The notes beneath the pieces were generated by a model. It did not search any database. It was not told where the DNA came from and saw only the letters and a program-made list of their open reading frames with translations. This document shows, one piece after another, positions 11,432 through 23,658 of a DNA stretch of 64,000 bases. Every line of letters starts with the position of its first letter. Position 1 is the first letter of the stretch. This stretch comes from Medicago truncatula (lineage: Eukaryota; Streptophyta; Magnoliopsida; Fabales; Fabaceae), in contig NC_053045.1 of assembly GCF_003473485.1 (NCBI RefSeq), positions 32,400,494-32,464,493 on the forward strand. Reading direction: 5' to 3'. The translations under genes were made by a program, and so were the position numbers.

Positions 11432-12843
11432 TCATTTGTTAAAGCTTGAAGACTGTATATATTTATTTATTTTCTTCTTCCCACACTTTAAATTTAACGA
11501 GTGTGAGATGATTGCGGTCTCTACATACTCTTTTAGAGGGGAACGAATTTGGAAGCTAAAATACATTAACTTAAGTAGAGTTTAGTTCTATAGCTGATCT
11601 AAAGAAACGAAGATTGTGGAATGAATGCTTCATATAGTCATTGCTCATTTGGGTGCCAAAAATCTTAGTTACGATGATTTCTTAAAACAAATTAAAACAT
11701 GTTCTGGTACACCAAAAATTCATATTTGTAAATCGAAATTAATAGAGTTTTTGTGAATTCTCACACTTTTTAACTTATCGAGTCACCTTATAACAAACCA
11801 ACAATACCTCCGAAAAATGGTGAAACAACCATAAAGTCGGAACAAATTCTTTACATGACAAGCATATATTGAATGATCAATGAATCAAAAGCATAACACA
11901 AAGTCAAACGGGAGAGAATATAACTCTTATTCCAACGCCACCTCCATCCCCCACTCTCCTTCTCTCGCTCGACTTTCCCACTCCTAATGCCTTCTTTAGT
12001 TTTGCTCACCCTTACGAGAAACATGCCCACACACATTAAACACGCAAGATGGAAGAAGAGTGACCAGACCATACAATGATACACCTTCAACTGCGAAGAG
12101 AGAGAGAGCTTTGACAATGGTTGAAAGGTCTCTATGGAAATAAGTTTTGTTCTTGAATTTCAATTTGATCCAAGTTTGTGATAAATTTCTTATGAAATTG
12201 TTGATGAGTTTTTCTTTTTCCCTTATTTTCAGTTACATTTCCCTCTGTGTATTGCTTGCATTTTCACTTCTTCTTGGCCTTGAAATTAATTTTAATATTG
12301 TACTGAAAATTGGCCCACTGTGAAAACTCGTTTGACAGACCAACGCCAACTCACTCACCTCTAATAGGTTATAAAGCACTTGCTTCTGTTGATAGCTGTT
12401 TTTAGATGACCAAGAGCAATGCATTAGACATATAACAAAGATACATTGCCATTATTGTTTAAATTGATCGAAAGGTTTAGGGATGAAGTCGTTGTTAAAG
12501 AAAGCCAAACCACCTGAAGATGAACACAACAAACAAGACAGAATATCCCGAAAGCAAAGGGTTGATGATTATGCGGCACACAAAGACAGTAAAAATAAAA
12601 TATAAAACATGGCAATCCACTCCATGTTAGGTCGCAAGTTTGAAACAGATCCATCACAAAGCTCAATTATTCACACACTTTTGGCTCTAGCTTAAGCACT
12701 TATATAAACTAATAATAGAGTCTTGAGAAACTAGTGCTTGATGAATACTTAATAATCAAGTTTTAAGTAGACCATAAATAAGCACATGTAAGAACTGAGG
12801 GAACGGTCATTTGCAAAGATCAACCAAACACAGCAGCAGCGTA
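11432..12843. other. Intergenic stretch with no recognised gene
   Basis: Nothing conserved was seen. An 88-codon minus-strand frame at 11851-12117 with Arg/Trp-rich sequence has no family resemblance and is probably chance. Confidence 0.55.
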
Positions 12844-14082
12844 TCAGACGGTAGGAGCGACAGATTCTTTCACAATTGTTACAGGGCAACTTGCATTTGA
12901 AGTGACATAAGTGGACACACTCCCCAGCAAAACCCTACAATCAACCAAAAAATAAACATCATTGAGAAATTAAAACCATCTATCAATTCATTTTGTTAAT
13001 TAATAAGTTTGTTTATTTCAATATCTTCGGGATACAAAAACCCCACCAAGTCCCTCATCCAAGAGAATCAGGCTATAAAACTCAAGTCAAGATTAATTTG
13101 ACAGTGTTGTTTACACAGATGGTTAGTATGCCTTCTTGACAGTTCATGTGATCTTATTCTGATGCATGATTATATCACTAAGGCTAAATGAAACCAGCTA
13201 AAGGATCATGCTTTAAAAAATTTAAATGAAAAAAGGGATTAATAAGAAACGATTAAGTCCCAAATTGGACCCGGAATTTGTAAGTCCTTCACATTATCAA
13301 TATTCTAAAATAATCTCTAAAATTGCAAAATGTTACTCCGTCCGTTTTTAAATATAGGGTCATGTTAACCGGTGTCCCCAAAGCAAATTACAATACTCAA
13401 TTTCAAGTACCAAATAATAGCATATTTCAATAAAGAAAAAACACACACACAAACACAAAGAAAACAAACCAAAGTAGTACCTTTGTATAGCACCCAAACC
13501 TCTGCTACCCATAACCAAAGCATCAAGCTTCAAATCCCCAACAGAATCAACAATTTTCTCTCTTGCATCTCCCCAGTATACCTTCCCCACCACAGTCACC
13601 TATACACAATTCAACTTAAGTCAAACCTCAAGAAACATCTTACAAAAAACATTAACTTAACCAAATTCAAACAATAATTAATTAAAACATTAAAAAAAAA
13701 AAAACCTGTTTCTGTCTAGAAGCAGTATCAAGTATGTCCAAAACCTCAGCATCAGGGTCCACTTCATACTGGTGCACCACGTTCTTCTCACGAAACTCCG
13801 ACAACGGGATCAAAGCTTAACCCACATCAACATAATCATAATCCTATAATTCTTATCAACAAAAATTAATTTTTTTTATGAAAGTTTAATTAAAAGCTGT
13901 TACTTACGAGAACCAGTGGTTGCCCAAAGAAGATTACGAGATTCAGTGGGATGGGAATGATTGACATGAACGATATAGAGTGTATCACCGGTACGAAGAA
14001 GATTGTCGATAGCCCATTTGAGAGCGATCTTGCTTCCTTTGGAGAAATCTAAAGCTACACCAATTTGCCTTCCACTCGCCAT
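12844..14082 (-). CDS. Universal stress protein A-like, four exons
   Basis: Exons on the minus strand are 14082-13908, 13815-13706, 13599-13481 and 12934-12844, all with GT/AG borders and consistent phase, giving 164 aa. The start [18 protein letters not shown] is chosen because family members begin next to the first beta strand; an upstream in-frame ATG at 14106 would add only eight Lys-rich residues. The USP (Rossmann-like) fold is complete: VALDFS strand, [11 protein letters not shown] helix, TLYIVHV, then [20 protein letters not shown]. The nucleotide-binding motif G-x2-G-x9-G-S appears as [18 protein letters not shown], so this is an ATP-binding USP. It resembles Arabidopsis At3g53990 from memory. 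Such proteins are small soluble stress-signalling factors that act as dimers; the exact role is unknown. Confidence 0.93.
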
Positions 14083-14599
14083 GTTTTTCTTTTTGGTGAA
14101 CAGCACAAGTTCTGAACTATGATAAGATATTCACAAGTCACCTATGACTATGAGCTTTCAACTTTGTAGTGGCCAGGTGGATTGATGGTCGGAACCTGTC
14201 AATCAATTTTTTTTTTTGCAAAATTACACTTTTACTTTTAGTTTTAGTTCCTGAATTTAATTTAAAGTAACAGTTTGGTCATTTATTTTATTTTTATTTT
14301 CATTTTAATTAGGTACTTTTTATCTATTTTTATATGAACTTTTAAGCTTAAAATTCATGATTTTATTTTTTTATGGTCTTTCAGTCTTCAAATTTATGAT
14401 TCTCTTCTATGTTTGCATAAGAATATTAGATTCGAAGCTTGAAAATGTATATGAAAATGGACAAAAAGAACAAAATTGAAATCGAAAAAAGATAAAAGAC
14501 GAAACTATTACCTGAAATTAAGTTTGGGACTAAAAGTATAATTTTGCCTCAATTTTTTCACTGTTTTTTCTTTTCGAATTGGCTATTTTTTTTATTTTT
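14083..14599. other. AT-rich upstream region of the USP gene
   Basis: Promoter and intergenic sequence of the minus-strand USP gene. No conserved element could be assigned beyond AT-rich tracts. The part at about 14230-14545 has repeat-like text (ACTTTTAGTTTTAGTTCC on the left, GGGACTAAAAGTATAATTTT on the right), consistent with an old TIR element. Confidence 0.4.
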
Positions 14600-14735
14600 T
14601 TTTTCTTCTGGATAATTTAATGGTCAGAATTCACCTTATACGGTGAATAAATAAGTGGGGTTCGAACCCCAACCCTGTATGTATATAATAATGGATTGTC
14701 CTAACAAATGAATTATGCTCACGGGAATGCTACTT
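14600..14735 (-). mobile_element. tRNA-derived SINE
   Basis: On the minus strand the element starts near 14735 with GTGAGCATAATTCATTTG (degenerate box A). It carries box B as GGGGTTCGAACCCCAC (complement at about 14655-14670), then ACTTATTCACCGTATAAGGT, and ends in an A-rich tail (T run at about 14587-14603 on the plus strand). The order box A, box B, tail is that of a tRNA-derived SINE, and the same family recurs at 47741-47825. Confidence 0.7.
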
Positions 14736-15239
14736 TACTCATCGTATCGAATTTTCTTTATTTCACATTATTTTTTTATTTTTATTTTTTGAATTTTTTT
14801 TTAACAATATTTTTTTTTTTAAAAGGTTATATCAAGTTTTTTTTGAAAGAAAAAAGTTTATATCAAGTTATTTGTCTCTTTTTTATTATTCTTTTCCACC
14901 AACATACAGTTATTTATTACATTTTTAATTATCTTTAACTTTTATACTGACTATAATTAACTATAATGGTGTTTTAGTAATAAATGGAAGTTTACTTTTC
15001 TTTTTAAAAAAATGTTGAATATGAGTGCTCAAAAAGAGAAAAAGTTTAATATGAGTGGTCATTATATTTCTTTATAAATAGGAGCCGATTTTAATAGAAA
15101 TTATATCCGAAGAGAGTAATAAAATACTCTATCAGCTTCTTTATCTCCATCAAGCGTTTTCGATTCATTTTTTAACAAGTTATCAATACAAGACTCTATC
15201 ATATTGCAAAGTATATAATTATTGATCTTTCTATAAATA

Positions 15240-15703
15240 TGTAGATATTTTGTAATTTTGTATCGATGATTGCAACATCCTCACGACTTCTAGGATTGTC
15301 GACTGACCTGAGAATCGACACGGGTCTTTTTAACGTGTTTTTTCTTCACTCACACGCTTTCTACAAAACTTTTCAGAAGGTCACGCATCCCAAAATTGTT
15401 CTAACTCAAGCATGTTTATTTGCAGAGTTCTTATGGAATGGGCTACCCAAAAAATATGCATCTTGTTCGTATAGGTAGTATCAAATAATTCTTATATGTC
15501 TTACTTTAACCATGTAGTCTCATACCTGCACACGACCTCAGGAACCCTCTCATTCCGATGTGAATTCGGTTTTCCTAAAAGATGTCAGGAGTCGTTCATT
15601 GCCATGTCTTGTGCACTGGAGACTACTCTCCGTCCTTGTTAGCCTAGAGTGTTACTATGATTTGTTGATTATATTGTCAAAATTCAATCAATTGGTATGA
15701 GAG
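15240..15703 (+). mobile_element. Cassandra-like TRIM LTR relic (fossil)
   Basis: An LTR-like segment ends in CA at 15690. After two bases it is followed by TGGTATGAGAG (15693-15703), close to the initiator-Met tRNA primer-binding site. The segment contains a 5S rRNA-like stretch in minus orientation, the hallmark of Cassandra terminal-repeat retrotransposons. The left border is uncertain and a partner LTR was not found. The element looks old and broken. The family call rests on the 5S-like piece plus the primer-binding site. Confidence 0.55.
15376..15436 (-). repeat. 5S rRNA-like segment with Pol III box A/C resemblance
   Basis: Read on the minus strand, AGAACTCTGCAAATAAACAT followed by GCTTGAGT matches the 5S rRNA box A region, and GGATGCGTGACCT matches the 5S box C (GGATGGGTGACCT in plants) with one change. 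Spacing is close to genuine 5S. The rest of the 5S gene is not preserved, so this is a captured promoter fragment, not a 5S gene. Confidence 0.65.
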
Positions 15704-17095
15704 TCTCTTGATGGAACAAGAATTTAGCCGAGGCTCGGCTGATGTCCTCAACCGTGATTCCTTTTCTTCAAGTACAATGTTTTTATCAACTTTGTCCCTC
15801 GACTGCTCCGGTGGAGCCTTGAGTACAACAATAAGCCTTAAATGAGTAGCAGGAATGGAATACCACTTCATACTAATTTTGTGCTTCATGTGAGTGACAT
15901 AATATAGACGGTGAAGGTAAAGATGATGATGAATTGAATGCAGATACCTCAAAAGATTACTTAAAAAATGCTCATGATCAAGGCATGTCATTGAGAAAAC
16001 AAGATAGTTCATATCATGCCACAACATATTTGTCATGGTACGTACCAAAGAGAAAGTAGATTGATACCACTAATTAGTCACACGGGTATTGAACTCAAGA
16101 TTATAGGTCATTCATTACGGTAAACCAAGACTAAAAAAGGTTCCCTAATTACCATCCTCTATAGTAATGAAATTATTCCACAACTCCCTAACCACATCAC
16201 AATCTTTCAGGGCCTCTCGAACAAAGATCATGAGTTATACAATGATGCATCCTCTCAACATTATTAAGAAGCTTAGAATTGGACCACTTCCAAAGGAAAG
16301 TTTGGATTATGAGTGGACATCTCCACTTATTATAAGAAACGTTGAAATTGGGAGAAGGGTTCGAGGTAGGAACATCATCAAATAACACCTGGTACGTAAG
16401 CCGATTTAATATTTCATAATGTGGAACAAATTTACAATAACTCGATCATGGGGATTCATGTTGGTCATTTTCAACATCCATATTTTCATGATAATATGGA
16501 CTTTCCATTCCATCAACAAGTTAGTTAGGAATAGCTTCAAATAACAGACGAACCAAAAATCAAATATGGAGGTTTGAATTTTTGAAGCAGACATATCTCA
16601 TTGTTACTATTTTTCTTACCACTACTTTCTTGGTTATCAATTGGGAGAATGAATTAATGACTAGAGAATAAACCAAACTATCTTGTTGAGAAGAAAGATG
16701 GCCATGCAATAAAGCAGAATTATCAATTGATTTATGACGAGGATTACCTTTAGGGTTGGTCTTTAATTGGGTCGTCTAATAATTCCTCGAGCCGCTCTTT
16801 ATGAAGCAATATACACCACATAGTAAGTGTGATGTATTGGTTTGGATCCGGGTAAAAGGGTACAATCTAGTCTAACGAAAATATCAATATTGCTAGTTGA
16901 ATTAGACCATACAAACATGTATCCATGTTCCTTCAAAAATAACATGTATCCATGTGTGTATGCATGTACATGTACATAAGATAAAATATTTTTTAAAAAT
17001 AAATGTGAAATATCATTTGCGGAAGTTATATGATTATAATAGATACCGTCTTGGGTGCATGACCTTCATTGGTTACTCACGTAGGAAACCATAAA
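15704..17095. other. Unassigned repetitive-looking DNA
   Basis: No gene recognised. A 123-codon minus-strand frame (15677-16048) with many His and Leu residues resembles nothing I can name. The region may belong to the retroelement on its left, but this cannot be supported further. Confidence 0.4.
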
Positions 17096-17309
17096 AAAGA
17101 CATTTTTTTTTATAACTAAAATGACTTTTAAGTGTGCTCCTCTGAAGATCTCAGGTTCGATTTTCTCTGGTGCTAAGTTCGGTGGGCAAATCCATACAAA
17201 ACTTTGCTATAGTTTTAAATGGGGCTCTCGCAAGTGGGTGGTAGGATTGATCCCATCAGATTAGTCGGTCCTTGGATCAGATACCGAGTTTAAAAAAAAA
17301 AAAAAAAAG
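17096..17309 (+). mobile_element. tRNA-derived SINE with poly(A) tail
   Basis: The segment carries a box B-like CAGGTTCGATTTTCTCTGG, then GTGCTAAGTTCGGTGGGC, then TAGTCGGTCCTTGGATCAGA and TACCGAGTTT, and ends in 17 A residues at about 17293-17309. Order and tail fit a plus-strand SINE. This 3' body is familiar to me from Medicago repeats. Box A is weak and the left end uncertain. Confidence 0.6.
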
Positions 17310-17582
17310 AATTTTTAAACAGCAAAAACATAAACATTTATACTTAATTCATGTTTTGTTAAAACATTAATAAAAAAAAAAGGAGAGATTGTCATAATAT
17401 TCTACCCATTTTTGAAAAATTTCATTGAAAAATATGAAGACTAGACATAGGTTAACTAAAAATAGAGACAAAAAAATGATGATGAAAAACTTTTGGAGGA
17501 TTAAAAAAAAAGTAACAAAAATTTTAGTGGGGCTAAATGAAAAATTAATATATTTATAGAAACTAAAAATATATTTAACCAT
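17310..17582. repeat. One-sided remnant of a Mutator-type TIR element
   Basis: The right end reads ATATTTATAGAAACTAAAAA then TATATTTAACC, the same terminal sequence as the complete element at 28625-29128, and internal AATTCATGTTTTGTTAAAAC also matches that element. The left terminus is not visible, so it is a truncated copy. Confidence 0.5.
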
Positions 17583-18555
17583 TCATTTAATGACAGGGTT
17601 AATTTTGAAAATTCTTATTAATTAAAACATTATTATCCCACTTAGAGGTCATAATATTTTTCCAAAAATAAAAAATAAAAATTTGGTCTTCTTTATGGTC
17701 TTATACAGTGGGAGACCTATGTAAGTCATGCACCCTAGACCGTACCATTATAATAAGTTAGTTTTTTAAAAAAAATTTGTTACAAATTGGTTTTAAGTCA
17801 TAAAATATCTGCATCATTATCCTATTTTCATCAAACTCGCGCAAAAAGTGTTTCACCGCTCTCAAAACTAGAACTCATATGTGTAATATTTAGTCTTGAT
17901 TTGAAATAAAATTGATCGTTTATTGGATTTATAATATCAATGATGAAATATTTATCTGTAAAATTATACTTTGAATTCAAAAACAAGAAGAAAATGTGCA
18001 TTAATAATCATATTCTATATCATAAACACTTTTGAACTTACCACCTCAATGTTTTTTTTTTAAGTAACAAAACTCTGTATTAATCAATAAAATTGTTACA
18101 CGTGTTTAGATTTGGCGACTTTTCCTCCATTACGACATCAACGCTAAATGGTCCATAAACACTTTTTTAATGAATATGATTGAAAAAATGGATAATGATG
18201 TAAATATTTTATGACTCTAAAGACCAATTTGTAACAAAGAAAAACTTAAAGAACCAAATTGTAATAAAAAAGACTTAAATGATTACGGAAGGTATTTGAC
18301 CAAAAATATAAAAAAAATTAATACTTTTAAAATACATAAAGAGGTTAAGGTTCTGGTGATTTGTTTTGCTGTAAACATGTTTGGTTGGTGCAGGTTCGAG
18401 TCCTCATGGGATTTTTTTTTTTTTTTTATTAAAAAAAATACATATTTGCAAGTATCTCTGAAATATCATTATGGGGCACATCCTCAGTTTTATAGTGTCC
18501 ACACTACTTAAGTCAGATCCTCAAGCATTAATAATGGATTAGTCCAAATGGTAAA
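17583..18555. other. AT-rich intergenic stretch
   Basis: No gene recognised. A tRNA box B-like GCAGGTTCGAGTCC at about 18391 followed by a T run hints at another worn SINE, but no box A was found. Confidence 0.45.
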
Positions 18556-18568
18556 AGACTTTAGCCCC

Positions 18569-18829
18569 CTTTTTTTTTTTTGGTAAAATGACAAAAGAAA
18601 AAGAAAAAAGGGAAGAAAAAAAAACCCTAAAAACAGGGCTCAGCATGGGGGAATCAAGCCTCAAGACTCACTTCAACTCTAATGGAGGAGCATGCCAAAA
18701 AGTCACACCTAATCTTGAAGAGCGCCTGAGGTTGACCAAGAAATTTGCGCAATGGTTACCCTCTCGAAGCACATGTTGGAAAGAAATGTTACGAATATGC
18801 TCCTTTAACCCAAAAATCTTCACCAAGAG
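18569..18829 (-). mobile_element. 5'-truncated LINE end with target duplication
   Basis: On the minus strand, positions about 18829-18700 translate to LKEHIRNISFQHVLREGNHC and ANFLVNL, the C-terminal RNase H block found in plant L1-type LINE ORF2. This is followed by a 3' UTR and an A tail (T run at 18570-18581 on the plus strand). The direct repeats AGACTTTAGCCCC at 18556-18568 and 18830-18842 flank it exactly, as made by target-primed reverse transcription. Only about 260 bp survived the 5' truncation. Confidence 0.8.
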
Positions 18830-18842
18830 AGACTTTAGCCCC

Positions 18843-19020
18843 TTTTAATTATGGATGTTCGCTTGTAATTGTAATTTATTCACCTGTTTTGTTCTTTTGG
18901 TCGTGCTTTGCTCTATTTAGCACCTATATTGTACATACTCTTTCGTGATTGCCCCTTGCACGCCTTGTGCAGGGTAAATCACCGTTGTTAATATATATCA
19001 TTTTTGTTTGTTAAAAAAAA
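18843..19020 (+). mobile_element. Probable LINE/retroposon 3' end
   Basis: The sequence GCCCCTTGCACGCCTTGTGC, then GTTGTTAATATATATC, and an A run at 19013-19020 resembles the 3' UTR ends of plant L1-type LINEs. No coding part is attached. The minus-strand LINE at 18569-18829 appears to have inserted at its left side. Confidence 0.45.
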
Positions 19021-19087
19021 GTATATAATAAATGGTTATGCATATGAAAAAAAAATCTGATTGAGATAGAATAATCCATCTTATATA

Positions 19088-19232
19088 CTCCCTCGGTTTT
19101 TAAATATAAGCAAATTTTAACTTTTAGATTCATTCAATTAATTATGTATATGGTCTACATTATAGACCACATACATCATTAATTGAATGAATTTAAAAAT
19201 TAAAATTTACTTATAATAAAAAATGGAGAGAG
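19088..19232. mobile_element. Stowaway MITE, near-perfect hairpin
   Basis: This is a 145-bp palindromic element. The left arm CTCCCTCGGTTTTTAAATAT continues through TTCATTCAATTAAT to a centre near GTCTACATTATAGAC, and the right arm mirrors it to ATGGAGAGAG. TA borders both ends (19086-19087 and 19233-19234). The arm similarity is high, so the copy is fairly young. It lies about 450 bp upstream of the next gene and may be part of its promoter. Confidence 0.85.
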
Positions 19233-19691
19233 TATTTTTTTTTTTGACGGAAATTAATCACGGTCAAAAGATGATGAAAACTTTATACCACAGCGATAAA
19301 TAAAGTCAGACCCCAAACACTTCGCCTTGGCCCACCCTTTAACTACCAAACCTTATTTTTTGCAAAATAGCGCAAATCTTGGCTCATACTACATCTTTGC
19401 TTCCCGCAGGAAAATCTATTATTATTGGGCTTAAAGCCTTAATTAAACCTTAGGTTAGGCCCTCTTAATTTGTCGGATTAAATTGTCGATCTTCTCCACC
19501 TGTCCTCCCCTAATCTTATTTAACAACTCTCACCTATAAATAAAAGTGGTCTCTCCCAAATCCATTTTCTTCCGCAAGGGACTTTTTTGAGAGGGGACAC
19601 ACATGTTTCTCTCATCATCAAAGTACTAATACTCATTAAACCTTCCCCCTACCTTAACCTATTTCATCATTGCCATTCATTCTTAATTATC

Positions 19692-22600
19692 ATGGCTGTT
19701 GACCTACACACTGGTAATGGCAGTGGGGACTCATCACTTCCTTATGATTCGTTACTCCAGCCATCAACGGACTTAACTCACTCCAACAAATTCAACATCA
19801 ACGGTTCTGATTCAAATCAAGAGATTCTGATTTCTCCTGATTTTGGATCTCATACATATACTACTCCACCTCCTCATTCCGTCGAGCCACAACAGCTGCA
19901 AGGGAAGGAAGACGATCTCTTTGATGAGCTAACCCAACAACATATGCATATGGTTAACTCCATGCTCAATTCATCAGACATTCCTTCCGAGTATTGCGGC
20001 GAATCGGTACTACTTTTTTTTTTTTTTTTTTTTCTCTGACTCGAGGAATTAGTCTCTGCCGTTTTTTTTTTCTTCTTTATTTATTTTATTAACTTGTTTA
20101 TGATCTAATCTTTGCGTCTTCATCAGTTGAAGCCATTGGACTCAATGAGTTGCTGGTCTCAAACATCTCTTTGGTCACCTTTATGCTCAAATCAGGGGAG
20201 TTCTGAAGGCTCTTTGTCTCCAAAGGAACCATCTGAGCCGGGAAACAGCCATGATTCTGATTGCTTCGACCTGCTTAAGATGCTTGACAAGATGAAATTC
20301 GACGAAAGTGACAGTTCTAGATACCATCCAAGCTCGGAGATGGAGAGTTCTCAGTCCCATGCTGTTGGAGTTTGTTCATCAAACCAATTTCTACTTAATG
20401 CACAAATTCGAGCTAATCAGGTATAACAACACAACCACCTCTATTTCACTGCTCAAGTATTGTTTGTTTATTGCTATGAAGCGCAGACATTCTTCGAATT
20501 AAGCATATCTCACACCTACACATTTAATTTTATTGATTTTTTAAAATTTTTACATGTATTAATGTGTCAGTGTTAATATCATGTCCGTTTATTTCAATCA
20601 CATGATGTAATTAATTTTCATCTTATATATAGATGTCTAGACAAAGGATAGAGCAGATGCTGTCATTAGAGCAAAAACTTGCAGCTTATAGAGAAAGTCA
20701 TGGCCATTTGTCCCCACAAATTCAGAAGAATGGTAAAGAAGATGATGTTAGATTTGGGATGGCACCTTTGCAACGGCCTGGTCCTATGCACCAGCAGGCA
20801 GGTTCGGAGAAGCGGACAGATTTTCAGGGAGCAACCGGTTCAAGAGGCACATCATGTGGGACAGGTGTTTTCTTGCCACGTGGTGGAGTCAGTGCTTTTC
20901 AGTCACATCAGACTAAGAGACCTGGTATGCAACAAACTAACTATGTGATCTTCCCCGTTTACCGACTTTAATGTGTTTACTTTTAATATTGTAAGTATGG
21001 TTTTAAATTGTGGTCCGCAATCGTTAAATGACATTATTGCTGCAATTTAAACCACATTGGATGCAATTTATTGCAATGTACAAGGTTTGCAATTTATCTG
21101 CAACTACAATTTAAAATCATGATTGGATGAGTTAAACACGAGTTTAGATACACAAAATTTAAAATAAAATAGTATTTTAATAATTGAAATTGTGTGGATT
21201 TGTGAATTTAGTCCCTTAAATTGAACAATGTAAGTCAAGTTGATATTTTCTTTTCAAGTTTATCACCAAAATTTAAGTGTTATATGTTTGTTTTAATGTA
21301 GTAAGAGGCTATTCCAGCCAAGCTTACATTTAGATCTTTCATTAGTTTTTATGGATGGCCATTAAAGAGACGGTTTGATTGAAGATTTTATTCAGGTTCT
21401 TTAACTCAAATGACTAATTTTCTATTTCTTAATTTTGAAGGATTAAATTGTTGGACTTCTACAATTTTAAGGATCTAAATGTAATTGATTATGAAATTGA
21501 TTTTGATATGCTCTATTGATGTCTATTGAAATTGAGTTTGTCCGCACAACTAAAGTTAAAATTTGTAGCCTTTTGAGTTTAAACATTTTCTTCAACTCAT
21601 TGTTACCTAAACATGTATAAATATAAACCATTTTATGTTCAACTAATTTTTAATTAAAATCATTTTTACTGAATTAATTTTAATAACCACATAACCAAAC
21701 ATTTACTTAAATCTAAGATTTTGGTGTTGGGTTGAATTGTTTACTATAATTGTTTGTTAGCTAGTAGTTGAGGTAGTTGGTTATTGACATGGAATATCAA
21801 CCCAACAGTACATCTAATATGCCTTTCATTTTTCAACTCTATATTGATTTATTGTGACCGACCCTACATGTGGCTACATTACTATTCATTCATTCATTCA
21901 AGATATTTATTTCAATAAAATATTCTTCCATGTTTGAACCATGTAGTCTTCTCTTATCCATCTTCGGTGTGGTGCACATGTTTGATACCATCCATTGTTT
22001 CTTTTTTGAAAAGTAGGACATCAATTATAAAGACACTTTCTGTAACAGTTGTGACCAATTTTGCTGATTCTCCCTAGCAATTATCTGTTTGGTGTACACA
22101 TTTCATTGGAATTTAATGTTTACATGTGATTTGGTCAGGTAAAGGTTGCTCCACTGTTCTTATACCCGAGAGAGTAGTACAAGCTTTGCAACTCCACTTC
22201 GATCAAATTGCTGCCACATCTGGACCTAAACCTCGTGTCTTCCCTCCCCTACATGGTACCTTCTTATAGTCTTTTCTTTAATAAATATTCACTTTGGTTC
22301 TAAAATGTGTGATCCATATTAATAACAATAGATGTGTGTTTTCTTAGTCAATTTGATCTTTGAATATTTCTTTTATCAATTTGTTTGATTCTTATAGACC
22401 ATTTGATGTGGGTATAGTTAACCCCCTTAACTTAAAAAATTAACATATATTCATGTATTTTGTATTTAAAAGCCCTTGATTTTTTTTGCACCACTAACTC
22501 AAGAGACCCAATAACTCAAATGTTTGAAACATGAGGTTAGAGTGTCCCGGTTACGTCACTGCTTATAGATATTTTTGTTTTCACATGCATTTGGAGACTA

Positions 22601-23116
22601 TAGTAAAAAACACCTCTTACAAAAAAAATATTAGATTTTGGCTTTGAACAAAGTTTATTTATTTCACGAAAAACTAAGGTTTTTATATGAAAAGTGCTAA
22701 CATCTATAATATTTTCTTCAGTCAGTCAATAAACTATTGTTTTCTCCCTGATATCTTCAGTGCTGTTGTAATATCAACCATTCTTTAATATTTATATATA
22801 ACTGCTATTACTCTTGTTATTATTTTTCAAGTTTACTTTGACTGCAAGTCTTTTGAGAAAAGGGAAAAAAATGTTAGGTTCACTGATTTTAGCATTTAAA
22901 AGTTTGTGCAATTCTCACTTTAATATTTAAATACCAAAGTGAAAGCAACTTTCTAGATTGTCTCAGTTACTGACTATATAAAATTGCAAATTGATTGCAG
23001 ATGTTTTAGTGAGTACTAATAGGGATGGCATGTATTCCCTACAGAAGCGTCAATCGCGGAAGAAACAAACACAAATTCAGAATGAGATGATTCTGCCTCG
23101 AGAGTGGACCTATTGA
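19692..23116 (+). CDS. Plant protein of unknown function ending LPREWTY, five exons
   Basis: The exons are 19692-20006, 20127-20420, 20633-20924, 22139-22255 and 23001-23116. All have GT/AG borders and matching phases, giving 377 aa. The start MAVDLHTGNGSGDSSLPYDS is the first ATG in frame after the likely transcription region. The N-terminal half is Ser/Pro/Gln-rich and probably disordered, with the acidic segment KEDDLFDELTQQHMHMVNSM. Conserved-looking parts are SRQRIEQMLSLEQKLAAYRE (basic/coiled), GTGVFLPRG, and CSTVLIPERVVQALQLHFDQ near the C-terminal third. The last residues are basic, QKRQSRKKQTQ, and then LPREWTY. I recognise similar LPxEWTY-ending plant proteins but know no assigned function. 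The basic cluster suggests nuclear location (inference). Intron 3 is 1.2 kb. Confidence 0.85.
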
Positions 23117-23658
23117 AGCAGAAGTGCAGCAGACTGTAGTAGTGCCATTTGTAGCAACTTTTTCTTTAGTTTTGTTACAGATTCATGTTAGTACTTGTGT
23201 GGTTTCTGCCAATTAAAGCAGAATAAAGTAATAAAGAAAAGCTGGTTGAAGAGGGATAAATAAAATTCCCAAATGACTAAATCCTTTTTCAGATTCATTG
23301 GATTTATATGTAGGGAAATATTTTGGATCTAATACTGTATCATGATTAGATTAGATAGTAAAAATTATGGATTGTTAAGGATATATATCTTGCTTTGTTT
23401 TATGCTTCTACCTTAATTCTTGTGTAAGAGGCGATCCAAGGATGGATGATACAGAACAAATTAACATTGAAATCTTTTCTGATTAATGTGGCCTTGATTT
23501 CTTCATATGTTACTTAGTTTAGCCAGGTGACGATTGTTAGTAATTTTATGCTAAAATTGTCTAATAAGTAGCATTTACCAAATCTTGTGGGTGGAGTCTA
23601 TTTTAAGTTCTTATTTTTTTTCAAATATTGGAGAAAAAATAGTGCAAGTATTCCTTAA
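23117..23658. other. 3' flank of the LPREWTY gene
   Basis: Probable 3' UTR, with AATAAAG-type signals near 23221-23240 and AATAAAATTCCC near 23259, followed by plain intergenic sequence. Confidence 0.5.

Noticed and set aside
11851-12117. 88-codon minus-strand frame
   Set aside because: No homology, no splice partners and biased composition from a CT-rich stretch.
14640-14720. Second tRNA-like sequence
   Set aside because: Same SINE family; no cloverleaf.
15677-16048. 123-codon minus-strand frame rich in His and Leu
   Set aside because: No recognisable domain, and it overlaps the primer-binding side of a retroelement relic.
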